Below are positions 52,474-62,800 of a stretch of DNA of 64,000 bases, piece after piece (position 1 is the first letter of the stretch; each line of letters begins with the position of its first letter). This DNA is from Brachybacterium timonense. GTDB taxonomy: Bacteria; Actinomycetota; Actinomycetes; Actinomycetales; Dermabacteraceae. The stretch is taken from the NCBI RefSeq assembly GCF_900258505.1, contig NZ_LT984895.1, forward strand, positions 865,615-929,614. The letters run 5' to 3'. Below the pieces are notes generated by a model. It had not been told where the DNA came from. It was given only the letters and a program-made list of their open reading frames with translations, and ran no database searches. A program made the position numbers and the translations under genes.

Positions 52474-53904
52474 GTGACCCACTACGACATCGCCCTCATC
52501 GGCTCCGGCTCCGTCAACTCATTCCCCGGCCCTGATCTCGCTGACAAGCGAATCGTCCAGATTGACCGCGGTGTGGGCCCGCATGGCGTCTTCGGTGGCA
52601 CCTGCCTGAACGTCGGCTGCATCCCCACAAAAATGTTCGTGCACACGGCGAACGTGGCCGCCGACGCAGCCGAAGCCGCCCGCTTCGGTCTCGCCCCGGC
52701 GCAGCTCGCGCCCGACTGGCCAGCGATCCGCGACCGCATCTTCGGCCGCATCGACCCGATTGCCGAGGGCGGCGAGGAATACCGCCGCGACCACGAGGAC
52801 AACGCGAATCTCACCCTGCTGCGCGGCACGGCCCGCTTCACCGCGCCCACACAGGTCGAGGTGGAACTCGCGGACGGTGGCACCGAGCAGGTGAGCGCCG
52901 ACGTGTTCGTGCTGGGTGCCGGTTCACGACCCTCGATCCCGTCGATCCCCGGTCTGCGGGAGGCACAGCCTCATACGTCGGACACCGTCATGCGCCTGTC
53001 TGAGCTGCCCGCTTCGCTCGCGATCCTGGGCTCCGGCGTGATCGCTGTGGAAATGGCGCATGTGTTCGCGAGCCTCGGCGTGGAGGTCACGATCATCGCC
53101 CGCTCGCAGCGGCTGCTGCGTGCCGCCGATCGCGACATCTCCGAGCGCCTGACCGAGCTGCTCGCCGCACGCGTGCATGTGGTCACCGGCTTCGCCACCG
53201 AACGCGTCGAGCGCACGGCCCAGGGCGTGATGCTTCACGGCACGAGGGAGGGGAGCCCTGCTCAGCTGCACGCTGAGGAACTGCTGGTCGCGACCGGGCG
53301 TCAGCCCAACAGTGACCTGCTGGACTGCGCCGCCGCCGGAATCGACACAGATCAGGCGGGGCGTGTGGTGGTGGATGCGTATCAGCGGGTGCTCGGTCAC
53401 GGGCAGGTGCTCGACGGCATGTGGGCGCTCGGTGACCTCTCCAGCCCGGCGCAGCTCAAGCACGTGGCGAATCACGAGCTGCGGACCGTGCGGCACAACA
53501 TCCTGCATCCGGGCGAGCTGCGTCGCTCAGACACGATGCCCGTGCCGTTCGGAGTCTTCACCTCCCCGCAGGTGGCGTGGGTGGGCCTCGATGAGGTTGC
53601 TGCACAGGACCGGGCGCAGGCGACGGGCCGACAGGTCCGTGTGGCGATGCAGGAGTACGCGTCGATCGCGTACGGCTGGGCGATGGAGAACACCACTGGT
53701 TTCCTCAAGCTTGTCGTGGATGCGGAGACCACCGAGATCTTGGGGGCGCACCTGATCGGCCCCGAGGCCACCACGTTGATCCAGGTGCTGGTTCAGGCCA
53801 TGAGCACCGGGCAGACGGCGAGGGATATTGCCCGCAGCCAGTACTGGATCCACCCAGCCATGCCTGAGCTGATCGAGAACGCGCTGCTGCAGGTTATCGA
53901 CTGA
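52474..53904 (+). CDS. mtr: Mycothione reductase
   Basis: A 476-residue FAD/NADPH disulfide reductase keeping mycothiol reduced. HYDIALIGSGSVNSFPGPDLADK is typical of Mtr rather than lipoamide or glutathione reductases; the redox pair is Cys44/Cys49 in GGTCLNVGCIPTK. NAD(P)-binding SLAILGSGVIAVEMAHVFASLG (~175-196) and the C-terminal interface YWIHPAMPELIENALL with the catalytic His-Glu follow. Mycothiol is specific to actinobacteria, which supports the taxonomic assignment. Stands alone; 53905-53957 separates it from the convergent LCP gene. Confidence 0.93.
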   Translation: MTHYDIALIGSGSVNSFPGPDLADKRIVQIDRGVGPHGVFGGTCLNVGCIPTKMFVHTANVAADAAEAARFGLAPAQLAPDWPAIRDRIFGRIDPIAEGGEEYRRDHEDNANLTLLRGTARFTAPTQVEVELADGGTEQVSADVFVLGAGSRPSIPSIPGLREAQPHTSDTVMRLSELPASLAILGSGVIAVEMAHVFASLGVEVTIIARSQRLLRAADRDISERLTELLAARVHVVTGFATERVERTAQGVMLHGTREGSPAQLHAEELLVATGRQPNSDLLDCAAAGIDTDQAGRVVVDAYQRVLGHGQVLDGMWALGDLSSPAQLKHVANHELRTVRHNILHPGELRRSDTMPVPFGVFTSPQVAWVGLDEVAAQDRAQATGRQVRVAMQEYASIAYGWAMENTTGFLKLVVDAETTEILGAHLIGPEATTLIQVLVQAMSTGQTARDIARSQYWIHPAMPELIENALLQVID

Positions 53905-53957
53905 GACGCACGCGACGGCAGTGAGACGCACGGACGCACGTGATGGGAGCGTGCGCC

Positions 53958-56153
53958 TCAGCCCTCGGCGTTCTCGTCGTAGCCAGGCATGCAGGACTGG
54001 AGCGGGTCCTTCTCGACCGTCGGCTGCGTCGTCGGCTTCTCGGAGCCCGACGTCGACTCATCATCCGTGGCCGATTCAGATGGCGTCTCCGATGCGGTGG
54101 GGCTCTCCGACTCCGTGGCGGACTCGGAGTCTTCGCTCGCCTCTGGCGATGTGGCGGGCTTCTCCGACTGCGGGGCGCCCGAGGCTGACGTCGACTCGTC
54201 CGCGCCGGTCACGGACTCTGGCGCTTCCTGTTGCATGGAGTCCTCAATCGACGCCTGTGTCCAGGCTTTCACATACTCCCAGTCAGGGTCCCCGGAAGGG
54301 GTGACGTCCTGCGTGATCGGGTACGACGTGAAGCCGGCATCCTTGATCCGTAGTGCAAGCTCCACGAAGGCGTCTACGTCGGTCGTGGGGATGTCGGTGA
54401 CGATGTTCTTCTCCGTGGCGGAGACGAGGCCCGGGATGCTGAGCGCGAGGGTCTGCGGGTTCGCTTCTTCGGTGACCACGCGCACGATGCGCTGCTGGCG
54501 GCACATGCGGTTGAAGTCGTCGGAACCCTCGCGAGAGCGGGCGTACCACAGGGCGTGGTAGCCGTCGAGCTTCTGCTCACCTGGTTCGATATAGCCGGTG
54601 ACCTTGTTCTTCCTGCCGGTCGCCTGATTGATGCCGCCCCCGATGGGGATGCGGCGCTCGACCACCATGTTCACGCCACCGATGGCGTCCACCAGGTCCT
54701 CGAAACCCTGGAGGTTCACCATGGCGTAGTAGTCGGTCTTCAGGCCCAGGGTCTCCTCCACTGCCCAGCGCGTGGCGGTCAGGCCCGGTTCGGGATCTCC
54801 GGGGAACAGGTCTTTGCGGTCCTCGGCCCAGGTCCACACGGCGTTGATGAGGTCCTGGTTACGGCCGAAGTAGCGGAAGCCGTCGGGGAACTCCTTGGCA
54901 GCAACGGTGCCCTTCGGGAAGCGCACATGCTCGAGATTGCGGGGGATCGAGAACAGGGCGGTGCGGCCTGTCTCGGTGTCGATCGACGCCACCATGATCG
55001 TGTCGGGTCGGGTGCCGGTGCGGTCGGCACCGGCGTCCTGCCCGAGCATCATGATGTTGACGCGGCCCACACCAGCCCATGGGTCGGGGCCCTCGACGAC
55101 ACGACCCTCACCATGCTTTCCACCGAACACGTACTGGGAGCCGAGCAGGCTCTGCGCGGCCCACAGTGATTGAATGCCGCGGCCGAACGGTAGCGCGACA
55201 ACGGCGACCATCACGGCGGCGAGCACCAGGGCAGCGACGCGTTTCCCACCGCGCAGGCGTTCCTTCGTGGACTGGGCGAGACTGGTCGCCACGATCTGCA
55301 GACACCACACGATGCCGGTGCCCACAACGAGCGCGAGCAGTGCCCACAGCACGCCGCGCCGCGAGAGCAGACGCAGACCGGTGCGCACCGGATCGGTGAA
55401 GAGGTAGAAGCCCGCCGCGGCCAGAACAGCGACGATCAGCAGGCCCAGCAGGATCAGGCCCACACGACGCAACCTCGTGGTGATCAGGCCGGTACCTGGC
55501 ACCGCGGAGGTGAGGACCGTCCAGAGCGCGACCTTCGGCAGCCCGGAGCCGGGGGAGTGTTCTCGGCGCTGGCCGGAGCGTTGCGGGGTGGTGCGGGCAG
55601 GAGCATCGCTGGTCGTGGAGTCCGCCTGGGGGGTGTTCTGCGGGGTGCTCGGCTCGCCTGTCGCGCCGGCTTCGGTGGTGGCGTCAAGGTTGTGTCCGGG
55701 GCCGGTGCTGGCTGCGGCTGCCTCCATGTGAGGGCCCCAGGCCGAGGTTGCGGCGTCCGTCTCGTCCTCGGGGAGGGTGCGTCGGCGTCGGCCATGACGT
55801 GGGGTCAGGGCTGCCGTGTCGACGTCTGGGTCGGACGCGGCGGAACCGTCACGCTGTGATTCGTCGGGGCCCTCAAGCTCGGCAGGCATTGGCGAGGAGG
55901 GATGCTGCTCGTCAGCGGCGTCGGCGTGTGGTGCCGGGTCCTGTGGCTCAGGTGCGTCGGGCTGTGCCGTCTCGGCGTCGCTGGCATGCGCGGCGAGCCA
56001 GGTCCGCTTCGTCTCTCCGAAAATGGCCTGGCGGTTCTGCCGCGCCTCCTGCTCAGAGGCTCGCTGAGGGGGCTGTGGACGACCAACACCCCTGTGTCGG
56101 CCCGCGCGGCGGCGCCGCGGGCGGTCCGAGAACTGGTCCGTCATGCGCGTCAT
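53958..56153 (-). CDS. LytR-CpsA-Psr (LCP) family cell-wall ligase
   Basis: A 731-residue protein. Residues 1-~210 are a disordered, acidic and Pro/Ala-rich cytosolic region; about three to four membrane helices follow (~225-345, e.g. VGLILLGLLIVAVLAAAGFY). The extracytoplasmic LCP domain begins at MLGQDAGADRTGTRPDTIMV with the conserved Asp/Arg phosphate contacts and continues SIPRNLEHV, DAIGGVNMVVERRIPI and LDGYHALWYARSREGSDDFNR. The C-terminal ~100 residues are Ser/Glu/Thr-rich. LCP enzymes attach lipid-linked polymers to peptidoglycan. ATG at 56153 (or 56144) chosen for the upstream AGAGGA. Divergent from guaB1. Confidence 0.88.
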   Translation of the reverse strand: MTRMTDQFSDRPRRRRAGRHRGVGRPQPPQRASEQEARQNRQAIFGETKRTWLAAHASDAETAQPDAPEPQDPAPHADAADEQHPSSPMPAELEGPDESQRDGSAASDPDVDTAALTPRHGRRRRTLPEDETDAATSAWGPHMEAAAASTGPGHNLDATTEAGATGEPSTPQNTPQADSTTSDAPARTTPQRSGQRREHSPGSGLPKVALWTVLTSAVPGTGLITTRLRRVGLILLGLLIVAVLAAAGFYLFTDPVRTGLRLLSRRGVLWALLALVVGTGIVWCLQIVATSLAQSTKERLRGGKRVAALVLAAVMVAVVALPFGRGIQSLWAAQSLLGSQYVFGGKHGEGRVVEGPDPWAGVGRVNIMMLGQDAGADRTGTRPDTIMVASIDTETGRTALFSIPRNLEHVRFPKGTVAAKEFPDGFRYFGRNQDLINAVWTWAEDRKDLFPGDPEPGLTATRWAVEETLGLKTDYYAMVNLQGFEDLVDAIGGVNMVVERRIPIGGGINQATGRKNKVTGYIEPGEQKLDGYHALWYARSREGSDDFNRMCRQQRIVRVVTEEANPQTLALSIPGLVSATEKNIVTDIPTTDVDAFVELALRIKDAGFTSYPITQDVTPSGDPDWEYVKAWTQASIEDSMQQEAPESVTGADESTSASGAPQSEKPATSPEASEDSESATESESPTASETPSESATDDESTSGSEKPTTQPTVEKDPLQSCMPGYDENAEG

Positions 56154-56251
56154 CCTAGTTTTTCCTCTGCCGGCATCCGGGGATCTGACTGTGAGAACTT
56201 CGTGAATACGTGTGGTGTGCGCTGTCAGCCCCGCAGTACCCGTGGGGTCTC

Positions 56252-56257
56252 TATCGT
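56252..56257 (+). promoter_or_regulatory. -10 box (TATCGT) of guaB1
   Basis: TATCGT ends 7 nt before the ATG at 56265, again compatible with a leaderless transcript. Confidence 0.45.
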
Positions 56258-56264
56258 GGAGTCC

Positions 56265-57725
56265 ATGCGCCTGATCCATACGCCCACCACGGACCTCACC
56301 TACGACGACTGCTTCTTCCTGCCTGCGCGTTCGGCAGTGACCAGCCGCTTCGACGTGGACCTCGCCAGTGATGACGGCACCGGCACCACCATCCCGCTGA
56401 TCGCCGCGAACATGACCGCGGTCACCGGGCGACGCATGGCCGAGGTGATGGCGCGCCGCGGCGGACTCGCCGTGCTGCCGCAGGACCTTGCCCCGGAGCG
56501 AATCGAGTCGATTGTGCGCTCCCTCAAGGAGCGTGACCTGCTGGTGGACCGCGCTCTGACCCTCGGGCCAGACGGCACGCTCGGCCAGGCTGCCGATCTG
56601 CTGCCCAAGCGACCGCATGGCGTGGTGGTGGTCGTGGATGAGCAGCGCCGGCCGCTGGGGGTGGTGAGCGAGCATGAGATCGCCGGACGCGACACCTTCG
56701 CCCGGGTCAGCGATGTGCTCAGCGAAGACGTGCTGCGCCTGAGCCCCGACGAGGCTGCTGGTGACCCCGCCGCTGTGCATGCGCGGATCGCCGCCACGCA
56801 TCACGATGCGGCGCTCGTGCTGGAGGCCGACGGGTCGCTGCGCGGCATCCTCACCTCCCGCGGTGTGCTGCGCTCGACGATCTACCGGCCCGCCACAGAT
56901 GAGCAGGGCCGACTGCGCGCTGCCGTCGCTGTTGGCATCAACGCCGACATCCGCCGGCGCGTGCGGGAGCTCATTGACGCCGGCACTGACGTGATCGTGC
57001 TGGACACCGCCCATGGACATCAGGAGCGCATGATCGAGGCGCTGCGCCTGGCCCGCGAGGAGATCGGCGAGGCGGATTCCACCCCGGTTCGACTGGTGGC
57101 CGGCAACATCGTGACCGCGGAGGGCACCCGCGATCTGCTCGATGCGGGGGCCGACATCGTGAAGGTCGGTGTGGGCCCGGGAGCGATGTGCACCACGCGC
57201 ATGATGACCGGTGTGGGCCGTCCGCAGTTCTCCGCGGTGCTCGAGTGTGCCCGGGAAGCCGCCGCGAGCGGGCATCACATCTGGGCCGACGGCGGTGTGC
57301 GGCATCCTCGGGACGTGGCGCTCGCTCTCGCTGCCGGCGCCTCCAACGTGATGATCGGCTCCTGGCTCGCCGGCACCTATGAGTCGCCCGGACAGATGCG
57401 CACCGATGAGACGGGGCGACGCTACAAGGAGTCCTTCGGCATGGCGTCCAAGCGCGCCGTCTCCCAGCGCACCGCGCAGGAGGATGCCTTCGCGCGTGCC
57501 CGTAAGAGCCTGTTCGAGGAGGGCATCTCCACGTCCCGCATGTACCTGGCTGAGGGCGCCGGAGGCGTGGAGGATCTGATCGATGCGATCACCGCGGGGG
57601 TGCGCTCGTCCTACACCTACGCTGGTGCGCGCACCACCGCTGAGTTCCGGGAACGCGCCGTGATCGGCCTGCAGGGCGCCGCCGGCTATGCAGAAGGACG
57701 CCCGGTCTCGAGCTCCTGGACCTGA
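56265..57725 (+). CDS. guaB1: GuaB1-type IMPDH-related protein (probable GMP reductase)
   Basis: A 486-residue TIM-barrel enzyme of the IMPDH/GMPR family with an inserted CBS-domain pair (~95-205). [69 protein letters not shown] and the active-site loop [18 protein letters not shown] (catalytic Cys309) are present. It belongs to the actinobacterial GuaB1 subgroup, a mycobacterial member of which has been shown to act as a GMP reductase (GMP to IMP with NADPH) regulated through the CBS domains. That assignment by subgroup is an inference. It would salvage guanine nucleotides toward the purA branch. Confidence 0.85.
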   Translation: MRLIHTPTTDLTYDDCFFLPARSAVTSRFDVDLASDDGTGTTIPLIAANMTAVTGRRMAEVMARRGGLAVLPQDLAPERIESIVRSLKERDLLVDRALTLGPDGTLGQAADLLPKRPHGVVVVVDEQRRPLGVVSEHEIAGRDTFARVSDVLSEDVLRLSPDEAAGDPAAVHARIAATHHDAALVLEADGSLRGILTSRGVLRSTIYRPATDEQGRLRAAVAVGINADIRRRVRELIDAGTDVIVLDTAHGHQERMIEALRLAREEIGEADSTPVRLVAGNIVTAEGTRDLLDAGADIVKVGVGPGAMCTTRMMTGVGRPQFSAVLECAREAAASGHHIWADGGVRHPRDVALALAAGASNVMIGSWLAGTYESPGQMRTDETGRRYKESFGMASKRAVSQRTAQEDAFARARKSLFEEGISTSRMYLAEGAGGVEDLIDAITAGVRSSYTYAGARTTAEFRERAVIGLQGAAGYAEGRPVSSSWT

Positions 57726-57967
57726 TCGCACGGGGGCAGACGCTGGCCTTGCATGGTATGACCCGCCTTTGGGTAGGCCTGCCGTGAGGCGGTGACCGCA
57801 GCTCTGATTGGCCTTCCCGGGTGGCTCGACTGGTGCAGCGGGTGGCTCACGATGATCCGGAAAAGGGTGCCGCAGCATCCGCCTAGGTGCTAGTTTCTGG
57901 ATAGCGGGATGCTCACTTTGGCACTCTGATTGCGGAGCGTGCGGGCAACTAACGATGAGGTGGTTTC

Positions 57968-58102
57968 ATGACGCTTACATTTCCTATGTTCGCCGAAGTG
58001 CTGTTCGGGCTCGGTTGGGTTGTTTTGGCTGTGGCCCTGGGCGTCGGGGTGGTAAGGATGATTCGGCGCTCTTCCACCGGGAAGCGGGGTGGTAAAAGAT
58101 GA
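57968..58102 (+). CDS. 44-residue single-helix membrane peptide
   Basis: MTLTFPMFAEVLFG then a hydrophobic helix (LGWVVLAVALGVGVVRMI) and a basic tail RRSSTGKRGGKR. GAGGTGG lies 5 nt before the ATG. The stop overlaps the next gene's ATG (ATGA). The surrounding 57.7-58.7 kb is visibly less GC-rich than neighbours. No family recognised; partner of the following secreted protein by gene coupling. The 242-bp gap before it (57726-57967) shows no clear promoter or terminator. Confidence 0.6.
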   Translation: MTLTFPMFAEVLFGLGWVVLAVALGVGVVRMIRRSSTGKRGGKR

Positions 58103-58640
58103 AGATACTGAACAAGGGTAGTCGTGCGTTCATAGCGGGCGTTGTTGTGGTGTTACTTGGGTTTAATATGCAGGCGGTTCAACGTCGACTTTCGTGTCCG
58201 CATCGGCGGGCAGTGGATCTTCGGCTCGGACTGAGGGTGAGTACCGGGATGACGGCGGAGCCAACATCCGTCCTTACGCCGTCGCGGTGAAGGATGTCGG
58301 ATGTGCATCAAAGAAGTCTTCTGGCGGCAAGGTTTTCTACACTCAATGCTTGGTGAAGGCTATCTACCTGATCGGGACAGCGTCGTTCTATTTCGACGGA
58401 ACTCGCGCGTCAGGAAAGTTCACCATCGACCGCGTCTATGGGGGTGCCTGCAACTACTTGCTTAGTTGCGGTGCTCCCAAGGTCCAACGCAAGATCTCTT
58501 CTTCGACGAGGCACGCGCTAGCAGACATGACTGTGCGGGGAACGCCGGTCAAGGGTGTCGGCTGGACGCAGTACCTTCTCGTCCGCGTGACGAACAAGGG
58601 CGTGATGACCGCCTACGGGGACTACGGATACATCAAGTAG
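58099..58640 (+). pseudogene. Secreted protein gene with frameshift in signal region
   Basis: From ATG 58099 (ribosome-binding GGGGTGG upstream) the frame reads a signal peptide, KILNKGSRAFIAGVVVVLLG FNMQA; at about 58174-58178 the reading must shift by one base (a lost g in gcgggt) to continue STSTFVSASA-GSGSSARTEG and the mature part. The mature ~140 residues contain four Cys (VGCASKK, YTQCLVK, GGACNYLLSCGAP) and many aromatic residues, ending VMTAYGDYGYIK. Unknown family. Either a recent inactivation, a sequencing slip, or a start at the internal GTG 58194 without a signal. Confidence 0.6.
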
Positions 58641-58782
58641 TTGGAGACGGTGTCTTGAAGCGTGGAACGTACTGATGTGCTCCTGTCTGCGCCCCTCCGG
58701 GAGGATCGGAGCTGGGTGTAGCGTGCGGCGGGGTTCGATGCGGATGATGGCGGGGTCCCGCTCCGCCTGTGAGCCAGCTCGC

Positions 58783-58788
58783 TATGCT
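58783..58788 (+). promoter_or_regulatory. -10 box (TATGCT), leaderless start of galE
   Basis: TATGCT ends 6 nt before the ATG at 58795; no ribosome-binding site between. Confidence 0.45.
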
Positions 58789-58794
58789 GACGCC

Positions 58795-59763
58795 ATGACG
58801 ACTCTCGTGATCGGTGGTGCCGGGTACATCGGGTCGCACGTGGTGCGGCTGCTGTTGGAGAAGGGAGAGAGGGTCGTCGTCATCGACGATCTGTCCACCG
58901 GGTTCCGTGAGCGCACGACGGGCGCGGAGCTCGTCGAGCTCGACGTGACTCGGCCTGATGCGGCGGAGAAGCTCGCATTCCAGATGAAAGCCTCCGGCGC
59001 CAACGCCGTGATCCACTTCGCCGCCCATAAGCAGGTCGGGGAGTCTGTGGCGAAGCCGGAGATGTACTGGCACGACAATGTGGCCGGTCTCGCGCATGTG
59101 CTCGAGGCCTGCGCCACCGCCGGTGTGCGCGACGTGGTGTTCTCCTCCTCCGCAGCGGTCTACGGCATGCCCGATGTGGATCTCGTGACGGAGGACCTCA
59201 CCCCGCAGCCGATCAACCCCTACGGAGCCACCAAGTACGTGGGTGAATGGATGCTGGCCGATGCCGAGCGTGCCCACGACCTGCGCACCGTGGCACTGCG
59301 CTACTTCAATGTGGCCGGCGCTGGCTGGCCGGAGCTCGCCGACACCCTGGTGATGAATCTCGTGCCGATCGTGCTAGATGCCCTCGAACAGGGGAAGACG
59401 CCGATCGTGTTCGGGAACGACTACAACACCCCCGACGGCACCTGCATCCGCGACTACGTGCATGTGCTGGACCTGGCCGATGCGCATATCGCCGCACTCG
59501 AGTACCTCCGCGGCGAGGAGCGCCCCCACCGGGTGTTCAACGTCGGCACCGGCACCGGTTCGAGCGTGCTTGAGGTGATCGAGGCGATCGGCCGGGCGCT
59601 CGGACAGGAGATCACGCCGACGATCGGCGAGCGTCGTCCCGGCGACCCGGCTCGCCTGATCTGCTCCACCGACCGCATCCGCGAGACGCTCGGCTGGTCG
59701 TCCACCAAGACCCTCGACGATATCGTCCGCTCCGCCGTGGAGGCTCGTCGCGCCGCACAATGA
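58795..59763 (+). CDS. galE: UDP-glucose 4-epimerase
   Basis: A 322-residue extended short-chain dehydrogenase interconverting UDP-glucose and UDP-galactose. NAD-binding GGAGYIGSH (7-15), SSSAAVYG, catalytic Tyr143/Lys147 in NPYGATKYVGE, RYFNVAGAG and GNDYNTPDGTCIRDYVHVLDLADAH near 215 are typical. Provides UDP-galactose for cell-surface sugars. The pullulanase gene follows 122 bp later. Confidence 0.95.
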   Translation: MTTLVIGGAGYIGSHVVRLLLEKGERVVVIDDLSTGFRERTTGAELVELDVTRPDAAEKLAFQMKASGANAVIHFAAHKQVGESVAKPEMYWHDNVAGLAHVLEACATAGVRDVVFSSSAAVYGMPDVDLVTEDLTPQPINPYGATKYVGEWMLADAERAHDLRTVALRYFNVAGAGWPELADTLVMNLVPIVLDALEQGKTPIVFGNDYNTPDGTCIRDYVHVLDLADAHIAALEYLRGEERPHRVFNVGTGTGSSVLEVIEAIGRALGQEITPTIGERRPGDPARLICSTDRIRETLGWSSTKTLDDIVRSAVEARRAAQ

Positions 59764-59885
59764 CGGCAACGACGGGCCTAACGGCCTGGAGCTGTCGAGT
59801 CTGACCTGGAATGCTGGGGCAGACCCTGCACCGGCCCCTTGCCTGCCCGCAGGATCTCCCCATCCACATCGCAAAGGAGCGACCT

Positions 59886-62800
59886 GTGACGCCGACAGCG
59901 CACACCGCTCGGGCGGTGACGTGGTCACGGATCGTGCTCGTCGTTGTGAGCACGCTGGCACTTCTCGTACCGACGGTCGGCGCCATCGCGCCTGCCCGTG
60001 CGGAAGCCCCGGCCACCGTCACTCTGCCCGGAAGCCACAACACGGCCATGGGCTGTTCGGAGGACTGGCTGCCCTCCTGCGCCGAGGCGGAGCTCACCTG
60101 GGACGAGTCCATTGGGCTGTTCACCGGTACCTTCGACATCCCCGCCGGCGACTACGAGTTCAAGGTCGCACACAACCTCAGCTGGGACGAGAGCTACGGC
60201 ACGGGCGGCGCCTCGGGAGGTGACAACATCGCCTACACCCATGAGGGTGGACCTCTGACCTTCCTCTACGACCCCGTCACCCACGAGGTGCAGAACTCCG
60301 CGCAGGGCCCCTTCACCACGTTGCCCGGCTCCTTCAATCAGTCGCTCGGCTGCGGCGATGACTGGGCACCGGACTGCCTCGCCACCTGGATGCGCGACAG
60401 TGACGGTGACGGCGTGTACACCTTCTCCACCAACCGCATCCCCGAGGGTTCCTACGAGCTCAAGGTCTCCGAATCCCAGTCATGGGACGTCAACTACGGC
60501 GCGGATGGTGCACAGGGTGGCGCGAACTACCAGATGTCCGTTGCCGCAGGCAAGACCGTCACCTTCACCTACACCCGAGAGACTCATATGCTCCAGATCG
60601 ACGTCGAGGATCCTCCGGCTACTGGCGCCGGCCAGTCTCTCGGATACTGGCTCGCCCCCGACGTCGTCGCCTGGCCCGACAATCTCGACGCCACCGCCGA
60701 GGGCACCACCCTCGAGCTGTGGAACGCCCCTACCGGTGGTCTTTCTCTGGCCGACGGGCAGGTCGTGGGCGGCGCCAAGATCGCCGACCTCACCGTCGAT
60801 GCGAAGGGCCTGACCACAGACCAGCTTGTCTATCGTCAGCAGCTGAAGAGCTACCTGGCGTTGCGGGCCACGGCACACGGTGAGCCACTGACCGCCGAGG
60901 TCGCCGCTGACCTGCTGACCGGCCAAAACCTGGTCATCCAGCGCACTGCGTCCGGCGAGGTTACCGTGTTCACGGGCCTGCAGAGCGCCGGTGTGATCGA
61001 TGCTCTCTACGCCGACAAGGTGGGCGAGGCCAGCGTCCCACGCGGTCTGACTGTCACCAGCGATGGCGTCTCGCTCAACGTGTGGGCGCCAACCGCGAAG
61101 AATGTCGGTCTCATCCTCGACCCAGGCACCGCCACCGAGCGAACGGAACCGATGACCCGCGAAGCCGACGGCTCCTGGACCTTCACCGGCCCCGCGTCGC
61201 TCGTAGGCCACAGCTACCTGTACGACGTCGAGGTGTACGTACCCACGACAGGCCAGGTCGAGCACAACCGGGTCACGGACCCATATTCGGTGGGCCTGAT
61301 GCAGAACTCCACCGCCAGTGTCATCGTGGACCTGAAGGACCCGGCGAACGCCCCGGCCGTGTGGACCGAGAACCAGTCCGCACCCGTGTCGAATCCTGCC
61401 GCGCAGACCATCTATGAGCTGCACGTGCGTGACTTTTCCATCAGCGATGAGACTGTCCCGGAAGAGCTGCGCGGCACGTACGCCGCGTTCGGTGTCGAGG
61501 ACTCCGCCGGCATGTCGCACTTGCGGGAGCTCGCTGACGCAGGCCTGACCACTGTGCACCTGTTGCCCACCTTCGATATCGCCACCATCGAGGAGGACCG
61601 CAGCAAGCAGGAGGTCCCGACCATTCCGGCCAATGCGGGCCGCGATTCCACCGAGCAGCAGGCCGCCGTCAACGCGGTCAAGGCCCGGGATGCATTCAAC
61701 TGGGGCTATGACCCGTTCCACTTCTCGACCCCGGAGGGCTCCTACGCCTCCACCGCTCACCAGGATGGTGCCGCTCGTACCGTCGAGTTCCGCACCATGG
61801 TCGGCTCACTGCACCAGGCCGGTCTTGGAGTCGTTCTCGACCAGGTCTTCAACCACACCGCAGCCTCGGGCCAGGACCCCAAGAGTGTGCTCGACCAGGT
61901 CGTGCCCGGCTACTACCACCGCCTATCGCCGACCGGCTCAGTCGAAACGTCCACCTGCTGCCAGAACGTGGCCACCGAGCACGCGTTCGCTCAGGACCTG
62001 ATGGTCGACTCGATCGTCATGTGGGCCCGTGACTACAAGGTCGACGGCTTCCGCTTCGACCTCATGGGTCACCACAGCCGCGACAACATGGTTGCGATCC
62101 GTGAGGCCCTGGACGCCCTCACCGTCGAGAAGGACGGCGTGGATGGCACAAGCATCTACCTGTACGGCGAGGGGTGGAACTTCGGCGAGGTCGCCGACAA
62201 CTCCCGCTTCACCCAGGCGACCCAGGGGCAGCTCGATGGCACCGGCATCGGCGCCTTCAATGACCGTCTGCGCGACGCTGTCCACGGCGGCGGGCCGTTC
62301 GACTCCGACAAGCGCGAGGGGCAGGGCTTCGGCACCGGCGGCTACACCGACCCCAACGGCATCTCCCAGGCGTCCGAGGAGGAACGGCGCGCCGATCTGC
62401 TGCACCGTACTGATCTCGTCCGCCTCAGCATGGCCGGAAACCTCAAGGACTACACATTTGTGACCAGCGCAGGTATAGAGCAGAAGGGCAGCGAGATCGA
62501 CTACAACGGCGCCCCGGCCGGGTACGCCAGCCAACCCGCCGAGTCGGTCAACTATGTCGACGCCCACGACAACGAGACGCTGTGGGACTTCGGCCTGTGG
62601 AAACTCCCGCAGGACACGTCGGTCGACGATCGCATTCGGATGAACAACGTGTCCCTGGCAACCGTAGCCCTCGGCCAGTCGCCGAGCTTCTGGCATGGCG
62701 GCACCGACCTGTTGCGCTCGAAGTCCATGGACCGCGACTCCTACAACTCCGGCGACCACTTCAACACCCTGGACTGGTCCATGCAGACCAACAACCAGGG

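Noticed and set aside
56154-57878. N-terminal extension of the LCP protein to 57878
   Set aside because: The extension is antisense to guaB1 and has no similarity to anything; the LCP gene begins at 56153 or 56144.
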